Shown: piece by piece, positions 44,941-52,332 of the stretch
Position numbering within the stretch: position 1 is the first letter of the stretch
How the letters are laid out: every line of letters starts with the position of its first letter
NCBI RefSeq assembly: GCF_039543245.1
Contig: NZ_BAABJJ010000044.1
Span: forward strand, 62,001 to 126,000
Direction: 5' to 3'
From: Algibacter_G agarivorans
Lineage (GTDB): Bacteria > Bacteroidota > Bacteroidia > Flavobacteriales > Flavobacteriaceae
Length of the DNA stretch: 64,000 nt
Program-made: the position numbers and the translations under genes
Notes under the pieces: model-generated
Seen by the model: only the letters and a program-made list of their open reading frames with translations
Told to the model about the DNA's origin: nothing
Databases searched by the model: none

Positions 44941-45070
44941 ATTAAACAATATTTAAGCACTACCTAAACGGAAGCTAAAATCACAGCTCAAAAGGAAACG
45001 GAATAAATAAGCGTGGATGGTGTGAAGGCTTTATGCCGTAGTCTTTTGATGGGTGTATTTTACGGGTTTA
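44941..45070 (-). repeat. 130-bp leader repeat, copy A
   Basis: It is homologous over its whole 130 bp to 46995-47124. Shared exact blocks are ATTAAACAATATTT, CCTAAACGGAAG (44963-44974), a 27-bp block at 44986-45012, and GGCTTTATGCCGT (45027-45039). It lies 16 bp before the start codon of the gene at 44924 and probably carries a promoter and leader shared by element genes. Confidence 0.75.
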
Positions 45071-45181
45071 CCTTTGCGCTGATATTGATTGAATAGGGTT
45101 CTACTTACCCTTTTCTATGAAGCACTATATAAAAAAACAAGAGCCAGCACGAATGCCGACCCTTACTTCCAACAACAAAAG

Positions 45182-46978
45182 CTAATCGTTTAATTCCTGA
45201 ATTTTCTTTTCAAGATTTCCTATTCGCTCTTTCAAACGTGCTTCACGCTTGTTTCTCTCTTCTGCATATTCCTTTTCAATATTTGCAATTTTGGTTTTAT
45301 AATACCATTGCATTGCATTGTAGAATGAAATGTTTGTCAAGTTATTAACGTGATTGCTTTCGCCAAAATGTACTTGTTTGGTTAGGATGTACCGAATCAA
45401 CTTATAAAAGGTTTCCTTTTTGAAATTCTTTTTGAAGTTCTCGACAGTTTCCACATCGGTCTTTTTAGATGTGTTGCCCAATAATTTTGAAAAGTGTTTT
45501 TGTCGACCTACATAGTCTACATTATTTTCAAATACCGTTAATGAGAAAGCCACCATTTCATCTACCGAAAGTGCTTTCTTCTTTTCAATATAATCGGTTT
45601 CACGAATCATTTGAACAACTTCTTCAAACTGCTTGTTGTTTTCAATGTGCTTCTTACGAATTTCTCTTTCTTTTATTTTAACGATTTGTTCCTCTGGCGA
45701 ACACTCTGCCATTTTTCTATTGGCCAACGGTTCTGAATATGTAGAATTTTCAGCTTTTGAATCTTCTACAATTTTCACAAAAATTACTTTGTGCACATAG
45801 GTTTTTGGATGAAACACAATGCCATTTACAAATCCGTTTTCTTTTGCGGAATTATATGTTTTCAATTCTTCCTTGTAATCCTGAATAGCTTCTTTAAGTT
45901 CAGCTTTCAGCTCATCTTTAGAATAGTCGTAATGCTGGTATTCAGTCTGAATTGCTTCCATTGTAGGCTTAATCGGTTCTTCGATTATTTCAACATCATC
46001 CAGAAGATAGACTTTCAATCCATTTTTTTCCAATTGTGATATAATGAGCTGGTTGTTTTCGTCATCTGCCCAATATTTGCGTATTTCAGGAATCAACAGA
46101 ACATTCTCTTTCTTCGATTTTTCAATCAAGTTCAAAAATGACTTACTTTTCTTGGTTTCATAGCAGGCTGATTTTGTACACATCATTTTACCATTGCCAA
46201 ACAAATTACCTTGATTTATTGCATTGAACGGACATGTTATACAAGCACCAACTTTAGTAATCAATTTTTCATCGACTAAATCAAAAGGTGCATTTTCCAA
46301 ATCGTAGGTCTGGTTTTTAATCATCTGATTAATTTGATTGGCATTAAAATCTTCACCCATCGTTTTCAGCATCATCTGCTGTTCCTCTGGCTCGAAAAGT
46401 GCAACACCTACTCCTAACGAAATCGTCATTTCGCCATTACGAACAAACACTTTAAAACCTTCAATTAGACCGGCTAATTTTAAACGTTGCCTTACAAAGT
46501 TTTCTGTTCTTCCCAACCGTTTTGAAATTTCTGTTGGCGAATATCTTTCACTTAGGAAAGCAACTGCTTCAGCTTCTTCGGTAGGTTCAACATCTTGTCT
46601 CTGTAGATTTTCGATAATTTGAATTTCCAGAATATCATTATTATCATACTCCCTAACGATACTCGGAATGGTTTTCTTTTTCGCCAATTTGCTTGCGCGA
46701 TACCTACGCTCACCCATTACTACGATGTAATCCTTTCCAGATTTTCGGACGGTAATAGGTTGTAGGACACCGTGTTCTTCGATGCTTTCAGACAGTTGCT
46801 TTAGAGCTTCCTTGTTAAAAGTTTTTCTTGGTTGCATTGGGTCAGGAATAATCCTTCCTATAGGTAATTCTTGAACTTGAAGTCCAATGGCGCCTTGAGT
46901 CAATTTCTTCTTGACTTCATTTTTAATGGTGGCTGATGCCTTTCCGTTTTTACTTGTGGTACTTGCTTTTGTTGTCAT
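45182..46978 (-). CDS. ParB/RepB-like partition protein
   Basis: A 598-residue protein. The N-terminal ParB/Srx domain (residues about 35-125) shows IIPDPMQPRKTFNKEALKQL, GVLQPITVRKSGKDYIVVMG and ERRYRASKLAKKKTIPSIV, then EIQIIENLQRQDVEPTEEAE. The KorB/ParB-type HTH follows (YSPTEISKRLGRTENFVRQR, about 152-175). A cysteine cluster (CITCPFNAI, then MMCTKSACYE, about residues 250-275) may bind zinc. The C-terminal 300 residues are helical and charged, ending in a coiled coil (EEYAEERN-type, KERIGNLEKKIQ). It is about twice the size of chromosomal ParB, as in plasmid or element versions. No parA gene is adjacent. It has the second copy of the 130-bp leader in front. Confidence 0.85.
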   Translation of the reverse strand: MTTKASTTSKNGKASATIKNEVKKKLTQGAIGLQVQELPIGRIIPDPMQPRKTFNKEALKQLSESIEEHGVLQPITVRKSGKDYIVVMGERRYRASKLAKKKTIPSIVREYDNNDILEIQIIENLQRQDVEPTEEAEAVAFLSERYSPTEISKRLGRTENFVRQRLKLAGLIEGFKVFVRNGEMTISLGVGVALFEPEEQQMMLKTMGEDFNANQINQMIKNQTYDLENAPFDLVDEKLITKVGACITCPFNAINQGNLFGNGKMMCTKSACYETKKSKSFLNLIEKSKKENVLLIPEIRKYWADDENNQLIISQLEKNGLKVYLLDDVEIIEEPIKPTMEAIQTEYQHYDYSKDELKAELKEAIQDYKEELKTYNSAKENGFVNGIVFHPKTYVHKVIFVKIVEDSKAENSTYSEPLANRKMAECSPEEQIVKIKEREIRKKHIENNKQFEEVVQMIRETDYIEKKKALSVDEMVAFSLTVFENNVDYVGRQKHFSKLLGNTSKKTDVETVENFKKNFKKETFYKLIRYILTKQVHFGESNHVNNLTNISFYNAMQWYYKTKIANIEKEYAEERNKREARLKERIGNLEKKIQELND

Positions 46979-46994
46979 AATACTTAAATTTTAG

Positions 46995-47124
46995 ATTAAA
47001 CAATATTTTTGCAGAACCTAAACGGAAGACAAAATTTCTGCTCAAAAGGAAACGGAATAAATAAGCAGTGGATAAAGGAATGGCTTTATGCCGTCCCTTT
47101 TCCGAGAAATATTTTGCGAGTTTA
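46995..47124 (-). repeat. 130-bp leader repeat, copy B
   Basis: The counterpart of 44941-45070. Matching blocks are at 46995-47008, 47017-47028, 47040-47066 (27 bp exact) and 47082-47094. It lies 16 bp upstream of the parB-like start codon, the same spacing as copy A. Confidence 0.75.
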
Positions 47125-47261
47125 TATTTCGGGAATATTGTATGAATATGTTATTTCCTATATGGTTTTTTTAACAAAACTTGTATCAATTAAATTTCAC
47201 AAAGAATTAAGATTCCTTTAATAAAAAAAACTAATAAATAAAATGACAACTTCAAATTATA

Positions 47262-47443
47262 TATATTTGCAGTAACGAAAGTTAATTTGACATATTTAAA
47301 ATTACAGCAAGGTTCACAATTCGTCAACAACGACTGTGAAAATTAGCAGAAGACTTATAAATACTGGTGTTAGAGCAAAAGGTTCTGACCCCAGCCCGGT
47401 CACAATAAACCTCTTTAAATCATAAAATTTAAAGAGGTTTTAT
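47262..47443 (+). ncRNA. Candidate small RNA transcript (promoter box plus terminator)
   Basis: A plus-strand TATATTTG box (47262-47269, consensus TAnnTTTG) is followed by about 135 bp without a credible gene and then by the perfect terminator stem 47407-47440. A C-rich palindromic segment (GACCCCAGCCCGGTC, about 47388-47402) precedes the terminator. This arrangement suggests a transcript of about 170 nt. It does not match any RNA family I recognise. It could also be the right-hand end or attachment site of the mobile element, since it lies exactly where the element genes stop. Confidence 0.35.
47407..47440. terminator. Perfect 14-bp hairpin terminator
   Basis: Stem 47407-47420 with 47427-47440 (arm AAACCTCTTTAAAT), loop CATAAA, with T-rich DNA on both sides. 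It can end the haloperoxidase-fusion transcript arriving on the minus strand (stop at 47495) and any plus-strand transcript from 47262. Confidence 0.8.
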
Positions 47444-47494
47444 ATTTTTAAGGCCTCTATTTCGTTTTTACTTTTTATTTCTTTGAAACCAAAA

Positions 47495-50400
47495 TCATTT
47501 TAAAATTATAAATTTTGAGGAATTATTTACTTTAATAACATACATTCCTGACGAAAGTGATGAAGGTAGTTTTACAGTAGTAATCTTAGATAATGTATTA
47601 TATTCTGTGCTTATTTCCAATTTTGCTCCAGTTATATCAAACAAAATAAACGTATCTGCCTCATTGGTGTTAGACACAAATATATTTCCTGAAGATGGAT
47701 TAGGAAATATAGTTATTTCATTATCGTCAACTTCTCTTTCTTTTCCTTGAAAATATGATACAGCAAGATAAAATGCATCTACTCCAACTATTTCTCCTAT
47801 TAATCTACCAGGAATATCATCTGCTGGTGGGTGAATGCCTCCCCATATTCTAGATAAACTACATTGATCTGATGCATCACGATAGGTAGCCCATTGTAAT
47901 TTTATATCCATTGAAGGGCCTTCTTCAAATACCAAAAACTCATTTTTCTTAGCTATAAATTCGCCATAACCCCCTGGAAAATAAGCATCACCTGTTAACA
48001 AAGTTATTACTTCTGCTGCAGCTCTAGAGTATGTAGAATGTCCAGATACAAAACCAGCAAAAGGAGGTGTTACAAAAGAAGGGCGTTGATATGGCCACCA
48101 ATTTTCGGCTAATATCCAACCAACTCCTGCCTGATCTACATTAGTATCTCCTATACTGCTATGCCCTTTCCATGTATAAAGTTTTATCTTTCCTCTATTT
48201 TCATTTTCCCTGCCTTCTAAAGGATCTCCTTCTTCCACAATTTCTATAAAGCCTGGTCTTAATGGTATTCCCGCAAGATCATAGTTGTCTATAGAAGCAT
48301 CTGTACTTTGACCTTTATCCGCCATATACCGTATAGCAGAAATTGGTCTAACATAATCATACCATCCTTTAATACTCCAAGCAGAAATAGCAGCATCATG
48401 CATAGCGCCTCCCATAATGAAATACGATTTAACATCCCACTCTAAAGGATTTAAAACGTCTCCTCCACCAGACAGTCTTTTTTCTAAAAGAGGATTATCG
48501 TTTACATAATTTAGCAAGGCGAACCAATGTCCAGGGGGTGTTTCTGAATCTGGTCCATCTGCCCAAAATTCTGCCAAAACTCTAGTATAATCTCCTCGTG
48601 GCACTAATTGTTCTTGGTAAGGAGCATTAGTAGCTGGGTTAATTGAATATCCTTTACTAATATCCCCACCTTCCAATAAATTATAAAAAGTGGAATAATC
48701 ATCAAAACTCCTAGGTAATGAACTGCTTTCTATATTCCCAATAGCATTTGGAGAGATATCCCACATTACATTATCTGTTGGATCTAAATGAGAACTCCAA
48801 ATAGAAACTAATGAATTTCCCCATTTATAAGCGTCACTAGCTGATGTGTTCATTGCTAAATCTAAATATGGTGGGGTTCCTGGATCATGGTACACGCTAT
48901 AATTATTTCCATTGCGTTGATAGATAGATTTTGAATCTTCAGTTAATGAAAAAGAAAAAACATTACCCCATTCTGGATTTAAAAAGTCTGGTGTATCTCC
49001 AGCTATTAAATTGCCACTTTGGTCTATAAATACATCTAAAGACAAAGGTTGCCACCTATTAGGATCTATATCTGTATCATTCCCAGCAATTTCTGGTGCT
49101 AAGGGTGGGTTAAGCGGTTGATAAAAAGCATTATCATATGCATTGGATTCTCTCGAACCGTCTATAAGCCCATAATTAATAATAACTTCTGCTATATAAT
49201 TCCCCATAGCTGCTGCATCTCCTGTAGCGTAATCTGTTGATGTATAATTTATATCATAACCCAATACATTCATTAACAAATCTAGCCTGTCTTTAGTTTG
49301 TTTAGCATTTGGAGATTCCTGAAACCTATGGGATAGTAAACGGTATGCTGCAAAGCTTATAGCTTTATTTCTTGACGCATTCAACTCCTCAGCGGGAGAA
49401 AATTTCTTTAATACCGTTTTAAAACTATTTACTTCTTTTCCTGTTAAATAAGGTTTAGCATTATCATCATAAACTGCCCAAGCATCATACATTGCAATAC
49501 TGGCATGAAAAAGGTTTCTTGCATGTACGGTTGGTCTTGCGTAATCCTCTCGAATAGCATTCAACAGAGCCTCGTTCCAAAGTCTTGCAACAGAAAAATC
49601 TTGATCAAAAAATGACAATCCTTCCTCTAAATTAACTATTAAAGAAACTGGAAGGCTAGAACATACGTTATCTGCTTCTTTTGCTACAACTTCTCCAAAT
49701 TGCTCTACTCCCCATTTTATAATAACACTACTTGTGCCTTGACCATCAATTATTTCTCCCCCTTGTACTTGCCAATTAATTGTTGCTTCGGTAGCTAAAG
49801 GATATGTGTACGTTTCAGTTTTTAAAAACTTTGAGTTTGCATTTCCAGTTATGGTTTTTGGCTCTAAATATGTACATGAATTATCATCTAAAATAGCTAA
49901 CGGATTATAGGAACAAGAAGTTGAGTCTGTACAACCTGAAAGTACAGTAGCAGGCTCAATATCCAACATTTGATAACCTTGTCCTTCTACTGCTAAAATA
50001 GTTTCATCTACACTTAAATTCATGTAAGTGTCTATTTGTCCAGATGGCCATGTAATTTTTATTTCCTCAATTTCTGTATCTGTACTAATTCCAAAATGTA
50101 CTGGCTGTAAACTTTGTCCATAAAGACTAGCTCCATGATAGTATCTGTGATAAATACCACTATTTGTGGTTATAGATATTGAGGCTCCTATACCATCTTT
50201 ATTAGATGTTTTTCCCTCTAATTTCACTTTAAACCAATGTATACCATCGGGCTGAGAGCCATCTATGACTGTATTTTTGTAAAAGAAAGGTTTGTCATCT
50301 CTATTGGTAATAAAAATATCTAAATCGCCATCATTATCATAATCAAAAACTTCAGTCGCTATACTATATGTTAGATTCTTAATATTAGTTTCATCAGATT

Positions 50401-51532
50401 GATCTAAAAACTCTTGTTTTCCTTCATTTAATAAATTTTCAAAGTAGACATTAAAATTTTTCTGATCTACATAACCGTTAACAAGTAATAAGTCCTCATC
50501 ATAATCTAAGTCGAAATCAGCAAAACGGGAATCCCAAGCCCAACCTCCATTTGTAACTTTCTGTGATGCTGCTACATCAATATAGTTATCACCTATATCT
50601 TTTGTGTAGAGTAAATTTGTTTTTATATTGGATAAGTAAATATCAAAAAGACCATCATTATTATAGTCGCCCACAGATACTCCCATTCCATAATAGTTTT
50701 CAGCTAAATTATACGCTTTAGACTGTTCAGAAAATCCTGTACCATTTTGATTAATATAAAGGTTATTATCTCCAAAATCATTAGACACATATATATCCAA
50801 CCATCCATCATTATTTACATCTATAGGAATAGCCATGAAAGTAAACAGACTTTCCCGAGAGCCAGCTTCGTTACCAATTAAATTAGAAACATCTGTAAAA
50901 GTACCATTACCATTATTTCTATATAAACTATTTCCAGAGCAACTAGATTGATAGTCTCCTATAAAAATATCCAAGTAACCATCTTTATTAAAATCAAACC
51001 ATAGAGCTGAAGTATTGAAACAGTTATTCACAGCATTAAACCCAGCACTCACGGTGACTTCATTAAAACTACCATTACCCAAATTATTAAAAAGTTGAAC
51101 TCTATAACTATTTGTAAAAAACAAGTCTGGGTCTCCATCATTATCATAATCTCCCCAAGAAGCACCCCATTTATAATCTACATATGAATCATCAACCCTA
51201 TTCTCTGGATCTGATAAGTGACCATCATCAAAAGGATGTAAATTAGACAATCCTGCTCTTACAGTTACATCTGTATAAGTGCCATCATTATTATTTTCAA
51301 ATAGTTTACTATGACTTGTTCCGACCCCACGTTCGTCTTTGGTCTTAGCGACTACGAGCAAATCCAAATCGTTATCACCATCATAATCGGCAACTGAAAC
51401 CCCCATATTCTCATATAACCTATTAAGTCCTGCCTGATTTTCAATTCTAGTAAAGCTTTGAGAAAATATAAGAGAGTGATAACATATACTAGCAATGGTA
51501 AAAGTATAAATTAAGTGTTTTTTAGCTTTCAT
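47495..51532 (-). CDS. Secreted FG-GAP/ASPIC - vanadium haloperoxidase fusion with T9SS tail
   Basis: A 1,345-residue protein; the ATG at 51532 directly precedes the signal peptide (KKHLIYTFTIASICYHSLIF), and an ATG at 51562 would add ten polar residues. Residues about 25-430 hold FG-GAP/VCBS repeats with Asp-rich calcium loops (DYDGDNDLDLLVV, DYDNDGDPDLFFT, DFNKDGYLDIFIG). An ASPIC/UnbV domain follows (GIGASISITTNSGIYHRYYH; IEEIKITWPSGQID), then a Cys-rich short repeat (GCTDSTSCSYNPLAILDDNS). From about 660 to 1,265 lies a vanadium-dependent haloperoxidase/PAP2 domain with all vanadate-site motifs: KGWYDYVRP near 1,060, GFVSGHSTYSRAA near 1,165 and SRIWGGIHPPADD near 1,230. The C-terminus (TIFPNPSSGNIFVSN, GMYVIKVNNSSKFIILK) is a T9SS sorting domain. 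It should oxidise halides with hydrogen peroxide outside the cell. The halide is unknown. Confidence 0.88.
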   Translation of the reverse strand: MKAKKHLIYTFTIASICYHSLIFSQSFTRIENQAGLNRLYENMGVSVADYDGDNDLDLLVVAKTKDERGVGTSHSKLFENNNDGTYTDVTVRAGLSNLHPFDDGHLSDPENRVDDSYVDYKWGASWGDYDNDGDPDLFFTNSYRVQLFNNLGNGSFNEVTVSAGFNAVNNCFNTSALWFDFNKDGYLDIFIGDYQSSCSGNSLYRNNGNGTFTDVSNLIGNEAGSRESLFTFMAIPIDVNNDGWLDIYVSNDFGDNNLYINQNGTGFSEQSKAYNLAENYYGMGVSVGDYNNDGLFDIYLSNIKTNLLYTKDIGDNYIDVAASQKVTNGGWAWDSRFADFDLDYDEDLLLVNGYVDQKNFNVYFENLLNEGKQEFLDQSDETNIKNLTYSIATEVFDYDNDGDLDIFITNRDDKPFFYKNTVIDGSQPDGIHWFKVKLEGKTSNKDGIGASISITTNSGIYHRYYHGASLYGQSLQPVHFGISTDTEIEEIKITWPSGQIDTYMNLSVDETILAVEGQGYQMLDIEPATVLSGCTDSTSCSYNPLAILDDNSCTYLEPKTITGNANSKFLKTETYTYPLATEATINWQVQGGEIIDGQGTSSVIIKWGVEQFGEVVAKEADNVCSSLPVSLIVNLEEGLSFFDQDFSVARLWNEALLNAIREDYARPTVHARNLFHASIAMYDAWAVYDDNAKPYLTGKEVNSFKTVLKKFSPAEELNASRNKAISFAAYRLLSHRFQESPNAKQTKDRLDLLMNVLGYDINYTSTDYATGDAAAMGNYIAEVIINYGLIDGSRESNAYDNAFYQPLNPPLAPEIAGNDTDIDPNRWQPLSLDVFIDQSGNLIAGDTPDFLNPEWGNVFSFSLTEDSKSIYQRNGNNYSVYHDPGTPPYLDLAMNTSASDAYKWGNSLVSIWSSHLDPTDNVMWDISPNAIGNIESSSLPRSFDDYSTFYNLLEGGDISKGYSINPATNAPYQEQLVPRGDYTRVLAEFWADGPDSETPPGHWFALLNYVNDNPLLEKRLSGGGDVLNPLEWDVKSYFIMGGAMHDAAISAWSIKGWYDYVRPISAIRYMADKGQSTDASIDNYDLAGIPLRPGFIEIVEEGDPLEGRENENRGKIKLYTWKGHSSIGDTNVDQAGVGWILAENWWPYQRPSFVTPPFAGFVSGHSTYSRAAAEVITLLTGDAYFPGGYGEFIAKKNEFLVFEEGPSMDIKLQWATYRDASDQCSLSRIWGGIHPPADDIPGRLIGEIVGVDAFYLAVSYFQGKEREVDDNEITIFPNPSSGNIFVSNTNEADTFILFDITGAKLEISTEYNTLSKITTVKLPSSLSSGMYVIKVNNSSKFIILK

Positions 51533-51757
51533 GTTATAATAATTACAATATTCCTGTGACATTGTTTAGAAACCTATAAATATAAGCTCTTTGATATTAA
51601 TTCTTTATTTACAATTTAATAGATTTTACTATTTCTTATTGGTATAATATCTAAAATATTTATATCCCTGCATTTATAAATACATCATTTAAATCTTTTC
51701 AATAGAAAAAATTAAGCTTTATAACTTAACTTTTTCTATTTTTACGCCCTTATTTAA

Positions 51758-51843
51758 GCGCACGTGGCGGAATTGGTAGACGCGCTGGCTTGAGGGGCCA
51801 GTATCCGTTTTAGGATGTGGAAGTTCGAATCTTCTCGTGCGCA
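51758..51843 (+). tRNA. tRNA-Leu (anticodon GAG)
   Basis: The acceptor arms GCGCACG (51758-51764) and CGTGCGC (51836-51842) pair perfectly, with discriminator A at 51843. The anticodon stem-loop reads CTGGC-TTGAGGG-GCCAG, giving anticodon GAG. A long variable arm (class II) and the T-arm GTTCGAATC are present. CCA is not encoded. Genomic islands often insert next to tRNA-Leu genes, and the restriction operon begins about 490 bp downstream. Confidence 0.95.
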
Positions 51844-51848
51844 CAGTC

Positions 51849-51891
51849 AAAAACCTTGAATATCTTATCAATAAAGGATTTCAGGGTTTTT
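51849..51891 (+). terminator. Terminator after tRNA-Leu
   Basis: Arms AAAAACCTTGAA (51849-51860) and TTCAGGGTTTTT (about 51880-51891) pair with one G-T type mismatch. They are followed by T-rich DNA, 6 bp after the tRNA. Confidence 0.65.
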
Positions 51892-52332
51892 AAATTTTCA
51901 TATTCCCCCAAAAACACCCCTAGTATTATATTTGAATCACTTTTTAAACGAAGATTTGCAGATTTCCAGTAAATGTCTAGAACGCTTGATAATTCTTAAA
52001 ATCTAACAACATTGCTAATATAAGAATTTTTGAATCAAATAATCTGAAACGAAACGAGTTAAATGAAAGTTTCCAAAAAAAACTTCAAATCATTGTGAAT
52101 TGGTTTTTAGAAAATCTGCGAATCAAAAAGTCTATTTTTTAACATGGGCGTTATCCGAAAATATTGGAACAGGGGGTGCGATTCTATTCTGGGTATGTTG
52201 TGTCCTCTGGAAGCATCAATCAAAAAAAATAAATTTTCAAATTTTTGACACCTTTATAATAGATTTAAATATTCCATAAGTTTACTTTTCCTATATTTGA
52301 ATCTCCCTTATGAATGCTAACGATAATCGAAG
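51892..52332. other. Intergenic region between tRNA-Leu and hsdR
   Basis: No gene found. A plus-strand TATATTTG box at 52292-52299 fits the -7 consensus TAnnTTTG and could drive the hsd operon with a short leader of about 30 bases. Weak inverted similarity exists between about 51939-51966 and 52111-52132 (both contain GCAGATTT and CTTTTT), but spacing differs. No direct repeat of the tRNA 3' end was found here. Confidence 0.5.

Noticed and set aside
47009..47221. Plus-strand 70-codon frame upstream of the parB-like gene
   Set aside because: It overlaps the duplicated 130-bp leader; the other leader copy has no matching frame, so the repeat is regulatory rather than coding.
51939..52132. Possible terminal inverted repeats of a small element next to tRNA-Leu
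   Set aside because: Only short blocks (GCAGATTT, CTTTTT) match and their spacing differs by about five bases; no target-site duplication is seen.
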